From an uncultured Spirochaetaceae bacterium (GTDB lineage Bacteria > Spirochaetota > Spirochaetia > Treponematales > UBA12059), in the NCBI GenBank assembly GCA_938004315.1, contig CALKWG010000388.1, forward strand, positions 1 through 19,833: a stretch of 19,833 nt of DNA, written 5' to 3'. How positions within the stretch are numbered: the stretch's first letter is position 1; each line of letters opens with the position of its first letter. Position numbers and translations under genes: made by a program. Positions 1-7,532 of the stretch are shown in pieces. Under the pieces are notes generated by a model. It saw nothing but the letters and a program-made list of their open reading frames with translations. It did not search any database and was not told where the DNA came from.

Positions 1-45
1 CCACCGAGATCTACACTCTTTCCCTACACGACGCTCTTCCGATCT
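1..45 (+). other. Illumina TruSeq P5/read-1 adapter contamination
   Basis: Bases 1-45 match the 3' portion of the Illumina P5 flow-cell plus read-1 primer sequence, beginning ccaccgagatctacac and ending with the characteristic gctcttccgatct. This is library adapter left on the contig end, not genomic DNA. The reading frame of the following lnt gene becomes meaningful right after it, from base 47. Anything predicted across bases 1-45 should be ignored. Confidence 0.97.
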
Positions 46-46
46 G

Positions 47-1240
47 CTGCCGGCTATTCAGATAGCCGAGTCAACCGGTGTGTACGGCCTGGGTTTCTCC
101 TTGGCCTGGATTTCGGCGGCGATAGGGGAGTTGGCCGCGCCTCCTGCGCCCGCGCTCGGCGCGCTGCCGGCCTGGCGTCGCCCCGTCGCCACGCTCGGCG
201 GAGCGAGGGGCGGGCGCTCCTGCCCCCGTTGCCCGGGCCTCGGCCACCTGTCCGTGGCGGCCGTACTCCTCTTAGGCATACTCGCCTACGGCTCGTTGGC
301 CCTGGCCAAGGACCGCTCCGCCGAGAGGACGCTCCGCGCCGTCATCGTCCAACAGAATATGGACTCGTGGAGCTCCGAGGGCGAGATCAAGGCGCTCGAG
401 GTCTCCGTAGCGCTCTCTCGGCGGGCTATCGCCGAGGCGCAAGGGCCGGCCGACCTCATCCTCTTCAGCGAGACCGTCCTTAGGCGCGACTATGACGACT
501 ATCAGCACTTCTATCGACGCGCGCCGCTGGCCGACCCGCTCATCCCCTTCCTGGCCGAGAAGAACCTGCGCCTCTTAACGGGCGCGCCCGAGCTCTTCGA
601 GCTGGACGGCGAGCTCGAGGCCACGAATTCTGTCATACTCATCGGCCCCGACGGTCGCAAGGAAGCCAGCTACGCCAAGATGCATCCGGTGCCCTTCGCC
701 GAAGCCATACCGTTTTGGGAGTTCGCCGCCTTCCGCTCCTTCATGCAGGAGGCCGTCGGCCTAGCCTCGGGTTGGACCATGGGGAGCGAGCGCGTCATCT
801 TCTCGGTCCCGAGCGCCGGCGCCGGCGAGGTCCTCTTCGGCGCGCCTATCTGCTTCGAGGACGCCTTCTCCTACCTCTGCCGACGCTTCGTCAAGGACGG
901 CGCCGAGCTTCTTATAAACCTGACCAACGATTCCTGGTCCATGACGCGCTCGGCCGAGATCCAGCACTACGTGGCGGCCATGTTCCGCGCCGTGGAGCTC
1001 AGGCGCAGCCTGGTCCGCTCGACCAACGGCGGCGTCAGCGCCGTCGTGCTGCCCGACGGCCGATCCAAGTATATGCTCCCGCTCTTCGAGGCGGCGAGCG
1101 TCGTCGCCGATATCCCCGTCTATACCGCCGAGATCACGCCCTACCTGGCCTACGGCGATTGGTTCCCGGCGCTTTTAGCTTTGTTTTTAGCCGCCTCGGC
1201 GCTTATACTTAGCATAAAGAGGGAGGACCGACGGATATGA
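47..1240 (+). CDS. lnt: Apolipoprotein N-acyltransferase, 5'-truncated
   Basis: Lnt transfers an acyl chain from a phospholipid to the N-terminal cysteine of apolipoproteins, the last step of lipoprotein maturation, in the inner membrane. The open frame runs straight out of the adapter. Its first residues (IAESTGVYGLGF) match the conserved IA-x-x-TGVYG segment before the nitrilase domain, so the gene starts before the contig and the GTG at 80 is not a real start. The carbon-nitrogen hydrolase domain has all three catalytic residues: Glu in FSETVLRR (codon 470-472), Lys in YAKMHPVPF (677-679) and Cys in APICFED (851-853). INLTNDSW and RSTNGGVSAV are further family signatures. A hydrophobic segment near the C-terminus (LLALFLAASALIL) is the last membrane helix. 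The stop overlaps the next start (ATGA), so the two are co-translated. The missing part is the N-terminal membrane helices. Confidence 0.93.
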   Translation: MPAIQIAESTGVYGLGFSLAWISAAIGELAAPPAPALGALPAWRRPVATLGGARGGRSCPRCPGLGHLSVAAVLLLGILAYGSLALAKDRSAERTLRAVIVQQNMDSWSSEGEIKALEVSVALSRRAIAEAQGPADLILFSETVLRRDYDDYQHFYRRAPLADPLIPFLAEKNLRLLTGAPELFELDGELEATNSVILIGPDGRKEASYAKMHPVPFAEAIPFWEFAAFRSFMQEAVGLASGWTMGSERVIFSVPSAGAGEVLFGAPICFEDAFSYLCRRFVKDGAELLINLTNDSWSMTRSAEIQHYVAAMFRAVELRRSLVRSTNGGVSAVVLPDGRSKYMLPLFEAASVVADIPVYTAEITPYLAYGDWFPALLALFLAASALILSIKREDRRI

Positions 1241-1611
1241 GCGTGCGCGAATACCTAGACGAGCCGTTTTATGAGCTCCAGGCCTATCATGCCGAGCCGC
1301 CCCAGGACGCGGTGGGCTTTATAGGATCGCCGCGCAAGCATCCCTACGACGACAGTAAGATCCTGCTCATCTCCGAGCCCGAGGCCGGCGATTCAGCCAT
1401 ACTCGAGTTTAGGGTGAGCGATATCGTGAGCGCCCAGGAGCTCCCGAGCCCGGTCACCGAGGCGGGAGAGAGCTATCCCATCGTGCGGCTCTGGATACGG
1501 CGCGGCTCGGTAGGCATACGCTACGAGCCCTTCGAGGTGGATACGCCGCTCCATTATTTGAGCGACGCCCGAAAGCTGCGCGACAAGGTCCTGGGGCGCC
1601 TCCGGGGCTAG
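1237..1611 (+). CDS. Conserved-looking hypothetical protein downstream of lnt
   Basis: This 124-residue soluble acidic protein is of unknown function. It has no signal peptide, membrane segment or cysteine cluster. It begins with an ATGA overlap on the lnt stop codon and ends 5 bases before the radical SAM gene, so it sits inside a tightly coupled operon, which is the best evidence that it is real. The middle looks like a beta-rich fold (KILLISEPE, SAILEFRVSDIVSAQELP, YPIVRLWIRRGSVGIRYEPFEV). The C-terminus, LSDARKLRDKVLGRL, looks helical. High third-position GC agrees with its neighbours. I do not recognise a family, and no function should be inferred from its neighbour lnt. Confidence 0.8.
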   Translation: MSVREYLDEPFYELQAYHAEPPQDAVGFIGSPRKHPYDDSKILLISEPEAGDSAILEFRVSDIVSAQELPSPVTEAGESYPIVRLWIRRGSVGIRYEPFEVDTPLHYLSDARKLRDKVLGRLRG

Positions 1612-1616
1612 GCCCC

Positions 1617-2498
1617 ATGGCGGCGTCCCGACCCGAGCCCGAGGCCCGCTACTGGCGCTCAGAAGGGGAGCACGTTCGTTGCCTGCTCTGCCATCATCAT
1701 TGCGCCATCGCGCCGGGGCGAAGCGGCGTTTGCCGCGTTAGGAAGAACGAAGGCGGACGCGTAGTCCTGCCGTATTACGGCCTGGTAAGCGCGGCCGCCA
1801 TCGACCCTATCGAGAAGAAGCCCCTGTATCACTTTTTAAGCGGAAGCGTCGTCTATTCGATCGGCTACGTAGGCTGCAACCTGCGTTGCCCCTTCTGCCA
1901 AAACCACCGCATAGCCCAAGACTTCGACGCGGAGGCGGCGGCGTACGTCTCGCCCGAGCGCCTCGCGCGCGCGGCCTTGGCCTCGGGCGCGCCGAGCCTG
2001 GCGCATACCTACTCGGAGCCCCTCATCCATATCGAGTACGTTATGGCGGTCATGCGAGAGGCGCGGGCGCTCGGCCTTAAAAACGTCCTCGTCACCAACG
2101 GATCGGCCGCCCCTGAGCCCGCGCGGGAGGTCTTAGCGCTCTGCGACGCGGTCAACCTGGATATCAAAGCCTGGGATTCCGCCTGGTACCGCCAAGAGCT
2201 CGGCGGCGATCGCGACGAGACGCTGGCCTTCGCCCGCGCCGCGCGCGAGTCGGGCGTCCATCTCGAGGTGACCACCCTGGTCGTGCCGGGGCGGAACGAT
2301 ACGGACGAGGATATCGAGGGCATAGCGGGCTTCTTAGCCGGCCTCGGCGCCGACATACCCTACCACCTGTCGGCCTACCATCCCGCCTGGCGTTATCGCG
2401 AGCCGGCGACGCCCGTCTCGACCCTGAGGCGCCTCAAGGCCGTAGCCGAGCGGCGCCTCCGCTACGTGCACCTGGGGAACGTCCCCGGCTTTAGCTAA
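1617..2498 (+). CDS. amrS: AmrS-type radical SAM enzyme (AmmeMemoRadiSam system; PFL-activase-like)
   Basis: A radical S-adenosylmethionine protein of 293 residues. The cluster motif is CNLRCPFC (Cys87, 91, 94), which binds the 4Fe-4S cluster that cleaves SAM. The preceding [17 protein letters not shown] segment and the N-terminal cysteines (22, 25, 29, 39, in [24 protein letters not shown]) are typical of the AmrS family, often annotated as pyruvate formate-lyase activating enzyme-like. [15 protein letters not shown] and NLDIKAW are later family motifs. Members usually run about 40 residues further and end in a Cys-x-x-Cys segment after GNVPG; here the protein stops at GNVPGFS, so the C-terminal metal-binding tail is missing. 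The stop codon overlaps the pstB stop by 8 bases in a tail-to-tail arrangement. No AmmeMemoRadiSam A or B partner lies in the window, so the substrate is unknown. Confidence 0.85.
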   Translation: MAASRPEPEARYWRSEGEHVRCLLCHHHCAIAPGRSGVCRVRKNEGGRVVLPYYGLVSAAAIDPIEKKPLYHFLSGSVVYSIGYVGCNLRCPFCQNHRIAQDFDAEAAAYVSPERLARAALASGAPSLAHTYSEPLIHIEYVMAVMREARALGLKNVLVTNGSAAPEPAREVLALCDAVNLDIKAWDSAWYRQELGGDRDETLAFARAARESGVHLEVTTLVVPGRNDTDEDIEGIAGFLAGLGADIPYHLSAYHPAWRYREPATPVSTLRRLKAVAERRLRYVHLGNVPGFS

Positions 2499-3306
2499 AG
2501 AAGCCCGTCAGGTACTCCTCGGTCTTCTTCTCCCGCGGCTTCAAGAACATCTCCTTAGTAGCGGAGAGCTCTACGAGCTCGCCGACGTAGAAGAAGGCCG
2601 TGTAGTCGCTCACGCGGGCGGCCTGGTGCATGTTGTGCGTCACGATGACGATGGTTACCTGCTCCTTGAGCTCGTGGATGAGCTGCTCGATGCGTATGGT
2701 GGCGTTCGGGTCCAAGGAGCTGGTGGGCTCGTCCATGAGGAGCACCTCGGGCTCCACCGCCAGGGCGCGCGCGATGCACAGGCGCTGCTGCTGACCGCCC
2801 GAGAGGCTGCCGCCGGGCGTCTTTAGGCGATCCTTCACCTCGTCCCAGAGCGCCGCGCCGCGTAGCGATCGCTCCACCGCCTCGTCCAGCGTCGCCTTCT
2901 TGTTCACGCCCACGAGGCGGAGGCCCGCGCAGACGTTCTCGTAGATGCTCTTGGTGGGGAAGGGCGTAGGCTTTTGGAAGACCATGCCCACGCGGCGTCG
3001 CACCAGCACCGCGTCCATATCGGGCGCGTACAGGTCCTCGCCGTCCAGGAAGGCCTGGCCGGTGACCGTGATGTCCGGGGCCAGGTCGTGCATGCGGTTG
3101 AGCGAGCGCAGGAAGGTAGACTTCCCGCAGCCCGAGGGGCCGATCAAGGCGGTCACGCGCTTGTCGGCTACGGCCATGCTCACGTCGCGTATGCCGTAAT
3201 TGCCCGTCCCGTAGCGCACCGAGAGCCCCACGGTCTCCATGCGCAGCTCGTCGCCGGCCGCCAAAGTAGCCCCGGCGTCCTTATCCTTCACGTTGATCGT
3301 GTCCAT
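2491..3306 (-). CDS. pstB: Phosphate ABC transporter ATP-binding protein
   Basis: PstB is the cytoplasmic ATPase of the high-affinity PstSCAB phosphate importer. The 271-residue protein has Walker [10 protein letters not shown] (56-64), Q-loop Gln111, ABC signature LSGGQQQR (168-175), Walker B VLLMDEP with Asp192-Glu193, and the switch histidine in VTHN (His224). The phrase [17 protein letters not shown] is diagnostic of PstB. The N-terminus carries about 20 extra residues before the usual start, so translation may begin a little later (for example at the Met in LRMETV). It is the last gene of the pst operon, 2 bases after pstA. No phoU follows, which is unusual, because the convergent amrS gene occupies that place. 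Confidence 0.97.
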   Translation of the reverse strand: MDTINVKDKDAGATLAAGDELRMETVGLSVRYGTGNYGIRDVSMAVADKRVTALIGPSGCGKSTFLRSLNRMHDLAPDITVTGQAFLDGEDLYAPDMDAVLVRRRVGMVFQKPTPFPTKSIYENVCAGLRLVGVNKKATLDEAVERSLRGAALWDEVKDRLKTPGGSLSGGQQQRLCIARALAVEPEVLLMDEPTSSLDPNATIRIEQLIHELKEQVTIVIVTHNMHQAARVSDYTAFFYVGELVELSATKEMFLKPREKKTEEYLTGFFS

Positions 3307-3308
3307 AA

Positions 3309-4166
3309 TTATCCTTTCATCCGCTTCTCAAGCCGAGCCACGGCGACCCGCCCTATGAAGAAGGTCAGGATCACGAAGAGGAGGAGTATGATGGCCCCGC
3401 CCCAGCCTAAGGCATGCCACTGCTTATAGGGGCTGATCGCCAGGCTGTAGAGCCGTTGGGGCAGGCTGTCCATCGGCTTCGAGAGGTCGAAGGACAGGAA
3501 GTTATTGCCGAACGAGGTTAAGAGGAGCGGAGCCGCCTCGCCCGCCGCGCGCGCGAAGGCGATGAGCACGCCGGTAATGATGCCCGTCCTGGCCGCCGGC
3601 AGAACCAAGGAGAGGGTTACCTTCCAACGGGGCAGGCCCAGGCTCAGGCCGGCCTCGCGCAGGGCCCAGGGCGTCACCGTGAGCACGCTCTCGGTGGTCC
3701 GGGCGATGATGGGCACCATGACGAAGGCCAGGGCGACCGAGCCTGCCATGCCGGAGAAGCCGCCGGTGTTCTTCACCACCAGCGCATAGGCGGTCAGGCC
3801 CATGAGCACCGCCGGCATGCCGTTTAAGGTGCTCACCATCAGCCTGGCTATCGGCGCGAAGGGATGCTCCCGGTATTCGCTCATCATCACGCCCGTGCCT
3901 ATGCCGAAGGGCAGGGCCATGGCCAAGGCCGCCAGGTCGATGAGCAGGGTGCCCACGATAGAGGCCACGAGGCCCGTGGGCTTGCCTTGCATGGCGCGGG
4001 CGGGGCTCCCCAGCTCCTGGGTAAAGAAGTTGGCGTCCAGGGCGGAGAAGCCGTTGGCCACCACGTAGAAGATGATGATGAAGAGCGGCACGACGACCAC
4101 GGCCGTCAGGAGCCCCAGGCCGGCCAGCATGAGGCGGTCGCGTAGGAAGCGGGTTCGGAGCTTCAT
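3309..4166 (-). CDS. pstA: Phosphate ABC transporter permease PstA
   Basis: An inner-membrane permease subunit that forms the phosphate channel with PstC. The 285-residue protein has about six hydrophobic helices, beginning with [20 protein letters not shown] and ending with [20 protein letters not shown]. The cytoplasmic loop carries the coupling region ([20 protein letters not shown]) followed by [28 protein letters not shown], the standard binding-protein-dependent permease signature. The start codon overlaps the pstC stop (ATGA), implying translational coupling. It differs from PstC in its shorter N-terminal extension and in the [10 protein letters not shown] sequence typical of PstA. Confidence 0.96.
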   Translation of the reverse strand: MKLRTRFLRDRLMLAGLGLLTAVVVVPLFIIIFYVVANGFSALDANFFTQELGSPARAMQGKPTGLVASIVGTLLIDLAALAMALPFGIGTGVMMSEYREHPFAPIARLMVSTLNGMPAVLMGLTAYALVVKNTGGFSGMAGSVALAFVMVPIIARTTESVLTVTPWALREAGLSLGLPRWKVTLSLVLPAARTGIITGVLIAFARAAGEAAPLLLTSFGNNFLSFDLSKPMDSLPQRLYSLAISPYKQWHALGWGGAIILLLFVILTFFIGRVAVARLEKRMKG

Positions 4167-5137
4167 ACCATGCCCCTTCCCATATAGAGCTTACGCTGCA
4201 CGAAGCTCGTAACCAGGTTAATGCCTATCGTGATTATGAAGAGGTAGAAACCCACCGCCATGATGCTCGAGTAATGGAGCGGCTCTACCGCCTCGCGGAA
4301 TTCGTTGATGATAAGGGAGGGCATGGTCGCAGCCGGCCCGAAGAGCGTGAAGGGCAGGCGGTTCGAGTTGCCTATGAGCATGGCCAGGGCCATGGTCTCG
4401 CCCAAGGCGCGCGCCAGGGAGAGGAGCACGCCCGCCGCGATACCGGTTCGGGCGTAGGGGATGACCGCCTGGCGTATTACCTCCCACTTGGTCGCGCCCA
4501 GGGCCCACATGGCCTCGCGCTGGTCGCGGGGCACCTGGCCTATCGCGTCGCGCGAAAGCGCCACGGTGTAGGGTACGATCATGAGCGCCAACACGATGGT
4601 GCCCGTCGTCATGTTGAAGGTCGACGGGGCGCCGAGCATAGTCGCCAGCCACGGCGCGCTCGCCTCGGCCCAGAGATAGATGGGCATGTAGACCGCGTCG
4701 CGCATCAGGGGCGCGAAGTTGAAGATGGCCCAGAGGCCTACGACTACGCTGGGTATGGCCGCCAAGAGGTCTACGGTGTAGTTGATGACGGCGGCCAGCC
4801 ACTTAGGCGCGTACTCGCTCGTAAAGATGGCCACGGCTATGGCGGGAATGGCCGCTAGCGCCAGCGCGGCGAAGCTCGTTACGAAGGTGCCGATGATGAA
4901 AGGCAGGGCGCCGTGGATAGATTTCACCGGGTCCCAAGTCGTCTCCGTCAGGAACGACAGGTAGCCGAAGGCCTTAAACGTGGGCCTCGCCTCGATATAG
5001 ATCACGACGGCCATCACCAAGGCCAGCGCCACCACGGCGCTCGATAGGCCTACGATAGCGTATTTGAATACCCGGTCGCCCGGCCCGCGAAACGCGCGCG
5101 GCAGGGCCGCCGCGGCGCTTTTCTGCGCTGGTCCCAT
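4163..5137 (-). CDS. pstC: Phosphate ABC transporter permease PstC
   Basis: Inner-membrane partner of PstA, 324 residues. It begins with a cytoplasmic stretch and the helix YAIVGLSSAVVALALVMAVV, followed by a periplasmic segment with LTETTWDP, typical of PstC. The coupling loop MWALGATKWEVIRQAVIPYA is followed by GIAAGVLLSLARALGETMA, whose RALGETMA is a PstC hallmark. The start is set by a clear AAGGAG Shine-Dalgarno (bases 5143-5148 on the complement) 5 nt before the ATG. A 132-base gap with two strong hairpins separates it from pstS, which is the usual place for reducing downstream expression relative to the binding protein. Confidence 0.96.
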   Translation of the reverse strand: MGPAQKSAAAALPRAFRGPGDRVFKYAIVGLSSAVVALALVMAVVIYIEARPTFKAFGYLSFLTETTWDPVKSIHGALPFIIGTFVTSFAALALAAIPAIAVAIFTSEYAPKWLAAVINYTVDLLAAIPSVVVGLWAIFNFAPLMRDAVYMPIYLWAEASAPWLATMLGAPSTFNMTTGTIVLALMIVPYTVALSRDAIGQVPRDQREAMWALGATKWEVIRQAVIPYARTGIAAGVLLSLARALGETMALAMLIGNSNRLPFTLFGPAATMPSLIINEFREAVEPLHYSSIMAVGFYLFIITIGINLVTSFVQRKLYMGRGMV

Positions 5138-5153
5138 CCTCTCTCCTTCGAAG

Positions 5154-5240
5154 GGCCCGGGTCGGATCGCGTCCGCCCCGGGCCTGTAGCGTATCGTTCG
5201 ACTTTTGGGGGGGGCGCGACGAGGGGGAGCTTCGCGCCCC
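5154..5240 (-). promoter_or_regulatory. Pair of GC-rich hairpins between pstS and pstC
   Basis: Two perfect inverted repeats lie in the pstS-pstC gap: ggggcgcga (5211-5219) with tcgcgcccc (5232-5240), and ggcccggg (5154-5161) with cccgggcc (5177-5184). Neither is followed by a T-run on the minus strand, so they are not simple intrinsic terminators. In many transport operons such structures protect the 3' end of the binding-protein mRNA or partly block readthrough, which would give more PstS than permease. That role is inferred from position only. Confidence 0.5.
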
Positions 5241-5269
5241 TCCGCTCGCCGCTTTGGCCCGACGGCTCC

Positions 5270-6412
5270 TTAGAACCCGTTCTTCTTCACGTCCTCGATG
5301 ACCTTCTGGCCGAGAGCCTCGCCCTGGAACTTCAAGGTGGCGATCATCTGGGCGGCCACGGCCTGGGCGTCGGCGGGGAGCTTGGAGAAGCTCAGGCCTT
5401 CGCTCATGTTCTGACCTTCGGTGACGATCCAGTACAGGAAGCGGACCAGCTCCTCTGCCTGGGTGCGGGTGGCGATGGCCTTGTTCTTCTCAAGGTTTTC
5501 GTGGATCAGAACCCAGGCGAAGCCGGCGATGGGGTAGCCGTCGGCGGCGTCGGTGTCGGTGATCATGATGCGGCCGTCGGCCGGGATCTTCACCGCGGCG
5601 GCCTTGCTCGTCGCCGCGAAGGAGGGCGCGATGACCTTGCCTGCCTTGTTTTTGACCGAGCCGAAGCTGATGTCGTTGAGCATGGCGTAGACCATGCTGT
5701 TGTAGCCAAGGGCGCCGGGGGTGCTCTTCACGATGCCGGCCACGCCCTCGTTGCCGTTGCCGCCGGTGCCCACGGGCCACTTCACCGAGGTGCCGGAGCC
5801 CACCTTATCCTTCCAGGAGGGGCTGACCTTGGACAGGTAGTTGGTGAAGATATTGGTGGTGCCCGAGCCGTCGGAGCGGTGCGCGATCTGGATGGGCAGG
5901 TTGGGCAGGCTCACGCCGGGGTTGAGCGCGGCGATCTTGGGGTCGTTCCAGCGGGTGATCTCGCCTAAGAAAGCGCCGGCTATGGTAGCGGCGTCAAACA
6001 CCAAACCGCTCTTCACGCCGGGAAGGTTGTAGGTCAGCACCACGTCGCCCAAGGTGATGGGCAGGTTGTACGCCAGGCCGCCGGTCTCGGCGCGGGCCTT
6101 GGCCATGTTGTCGTCGTTGAGGAAGGCCTCGCTGGCGCCGAACATGATGGTCTGCTCCATGAACTGGCGGACGCCGCCGCCGGAGCCGATGGACTGGTAG
6201 TTCACCGTCACGGTGCCGCCGGAGAGGTCGCGGTACTCGTCGGCCCAGGCGGTCATGAGCGGGGCGGGGAACGAAGCGCCGGCGCCTAGGAGCTCGGCGG
6301 CGGGGCGGGGGGCCTTAGCGGTCTTAGGGGCCTCGCGGGTGCCGGCGGCGGCCAAGGGGGCTACCAGCATCGCGCCCATGCACAGGGCGGCAAAGATCTT
6401 GGACAGTTTCAT
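5270..6412 (-). CDS. pstS: Periplasmic phosphate-binding protein PstS
   Basis: PstS captures phosphate outside the inner membrane and delivers it to PstCA. The 380-residue protein has a Sec signal peptide (MKLSKIFAALCMGAMLVAPLA) with a likely cut after AAA near residue 23. There is no usable lipobox, so it is predicted soluble in the periplasm rather than lipid-anchored. Phosphate-binding segments are present: GAGASFPAP (43-51), YQSIGSGGGVRQF and HRSDGSGTTNIFT (178-190), where the Ser-Asp-Gly-Ser-Gly-Thr run contacts phosphate in known PstS structures. GALGYNSMVYA is another family motif. The start is set by a strong GAGGAGGT Shine-Dalgarno just upstream. It is the first gene of the operon and lies downstream of a candidate Pho box. 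Confidence 0.96.
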   Translation of the reverse strand: MKLSKIFAALCMGAMLVAPLAAAGTREAPKTAKAPRPAAELLGAGASFPAPLMTAWADEYRDLSGGTVTVNYQSIGSGGGVRQFMEQTIMFGASEAFLNDDNMAKARAETGGLAYNLPITLGDVVLTYNLPGVKSGLVFDAATIAGAFLGEITRWNDPKIAALNPGVSLPNLPIQIAHRSDGSGTTNIFTNYLSKVSPSWKDKVGSGTSVKWPVGTGGNGNEGVAGIVKSTPGALGYNSMVYAMLNDISFGSVKNKAGKVIAPSFAATSKAAAVKIPADGRIMITDTDAADGYPIAGFAWVLIHENLEKNKAIATRTQAEELVRFLYWIVTEGQNMSEGLSFSKLPADAQAVAAQMIATLKFQGEALGQKVIEDVKKNGF

Positions 6413-6460
6413 CAGAACCTCCTCGGTTGTTTCCGACGGCCTTCCCGGCCGCCGCGCTGA

Positions 6461-6494
6461 ACGATAGAGGAGCTTCGTTAGGGTTTCGTTAGGG
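6461..6494 (-). promoter_or_regulatory. Candidate Pho box and promoter of the pst operon
   Basis: The 10-mer ttcgttaggg occurs twice, at 6474-6483 and 6485-6494, giving a perfect direct repeat with an 11-base period (read ccctaacgaa on the coding strand). PhoB/PhoP-type regulators bind direct repeats with exactly this one-turn spacing. Reading toward pstS, a weak -10-like TATCGT (complement of 6461-6466) follows 7 bases later, with no good -35, as expected for an activator-dependent promoter where the box replaces the -35. The repeat ends 61 bases upstream of the pstS start. The base sequence differs from the E. coli and Bacillus boxes, so regulator identity is inferred. Confidence 0.55.
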
Positions 6495-6571
6495 TATTGC
6501 TGAATGAATATGAATAATCGTTTTTAAGGGGCGCGCCGGCCGCTACGCGCCCGTCGGGCCCTCCGCTTTAT

Positions 6572-6600
6572 CTCCGCCCGCCCCCGCGGGGCGGGCGGAG
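6572..6600. repeat. Perfect GC-rich hairpin between the divergent pstS and E2-like genes
   Basis: Arms 6572-6584 (ctccgcccgcccc) and 6588-6600 (ggggcgggcggag) are perfectly complementary over 13 bases with a 3-base loop. No T-run follows on either strand, so it is not a canonical intrinsic terminator. It lies between the two divergent promoters and may insulate them or be an operator-like palindrome. Function unknown. Confidence 0.55.
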
Positions 6601-6656
6601 GATACCGCGTCGGTCCCTCGCGCGTCGGCGAGCGGCCGCCTTCATAGGCGGGGCGT

Positions 6657-6685
6657 TTGACAAAACCCGCGCATCCTTTCACAAT
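6657..6685 (+). promoter_or_regulatory. Sigma70-type promoter of the E2-like gene
   Basis: A perfect -35 TTGACA (6657-6662) is followed after 17 bases by CACAAT (6680-6685), four of six matches to the -10 consensus. The predicted start lies around 6692, leaving a leader of about 48 bases before the ATG at 6740, which has a GGGGGAG Shine-Dalgarno at 6729-6735. Confidence 0.6.
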
Positions 6686-6739
6686 GGCGCGTATCGACCG
6701 GCGGCCCGAAAGCCCCGCCGAGTTAAGCGGGGGAGCCCC

Positions 6740-7528
6740 ATGCGCGCGCGAAGCCATCAGGCTAAGAAGACGGAAGCCCTACGGCGCCTGGCCATCGACG
6801 GCTTTCGTCTGGTCGAGGGCGGGCATAACACCTTCGCCCTGCTCGAGTTCGACGTCACCGGCCTGCGCGCCGCGCTCCGCGCGCGGCGACGTGAAGGTTC
6901 GGGCGGCTCCCTTTTCGCCTTCTTCGTCAAGGCTATCGCCGCGTCCCTGGCCCGTTACCCGGCGTTCAACGCGATGGTCGACCGACGCCGGACCACGATC
7001 TTCTCCGGCGTCGACGTGAACGTGCCCATCGAGCTGCCGGGGGCGGGCGCGAACAAGTCATACGTCATACGCGACGCCGATACGAAGAGCCTTAAGGCCA
7101 TACATGACGAGATAGAGGCGGCCAGGACCCGCCGCGGCGACGCCCTAGGCTTCGTCGGCTCCGAGCGGGCGGCGCGAGTCCTCGCCGCGCTCCCCGCATG
7201 GTTAGTCTTGCCCTTCTTCAGGCTGCTCCTCCGCGACCACGGGCGGGTGCGCCGCCTCTCGGGCACGGTCTTCGTCACCTCCGTGGCCATGAGCGAGGGG
7301 CTTACGGGCTTTATCCTGCCCTACATAGGAGGCCCTAAGGCCACGTCCTTCGCCGTGGGCGGGACCGTCAAGAAGCCGGCCGTCGTCGGCGGGGCCGTAG
7401 AAATTCGGGAGTTCATCTCGTTTACCGCGGCGTTCAACCACGACCTCATAGACGGCGCGCCCGCGGCGCGATTCATCGCGGAGCTCAGGCGCGTCGTAGA
7501 GCGGGACTACGCGGCCGTCATCGAGTAG
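6740..7528 (+). CDS. Stand-alone 2-oxoacid dehydrogenase E2-type acyltransferase domain
   Basis: The 262-residue protein matches the catalytic domain of E2 acyltransferases (the CoA-dependent acyltransferase fold shared with chloramphenicol acetyltransferase). The C-terminal FNHDLIDGAPAARF contains the catalytic His234 and Asp238 of the family HxxxDG motif. Upstream signatures are FFVKAIAASLARYPAFNAMV and GVDVNVPIELPG. It lacks the N-terminal lipoyl domain and the E1/E3-binding domain, and no E1 or E3 gene is nearby, so it is not a standard pyruvate dehydrogenase subunit. Such solo E2-like proteins occur in anaerobes, with unknown acyl acceptor. A hydrophobic stretch (AWLVLPFFRLLL) sits mid-protein. 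The start is supported by the GGGGGAG site 4 bases upstream. It ends 4 bases before the convergent DUF72 gene. Confidence 0.82.
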   Translation: MRARSHQAKKTEALRRLAIDGFRLVEGGHNTFALLEFDVTGLRAALRARRREGSGGSLFAFFVKAIAASLARYPAFNAMVDRRRTTIFSGVDVNVPIELPGAGANKSYVIRDADTKSLKAIHDEIEAARTRRGDALGFVGSERAARVLAALPAWLVLPFFRLLLRDHGRVRRLSGTVFVTSVAMSEGLTGFILPYIGGPKATSFAVGGTVKKPAVVGGAVEIREFISFTAAFNHDLIDGAPAARFIAELRRVVERDYAAVIE

Positions 7529-7532
7529 GCCG

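Noticed and set aside
80..82. GTG start for lnt
   Set aside because: Family homology continues upstream of it to base 47, where the adapter begins, so the gene is cut rather than starting here.
4274..4858. Plus-strand open frame opposite pstC, and similar ones opposite pstS (5501-5968), pstA (3864-4145) and the kinase
   Set aside because: High GC creates long shadow frames on the complement. Their translations are rich in Arg, Gly and His and lack motifs, while the opposite strand encodes clear Pst or kinase proteins.
6572..6600. Intrinsic terminator
   Set aside because: The hairpin is strong, but neither strand has a T-run after it, and no gene ends next to it.
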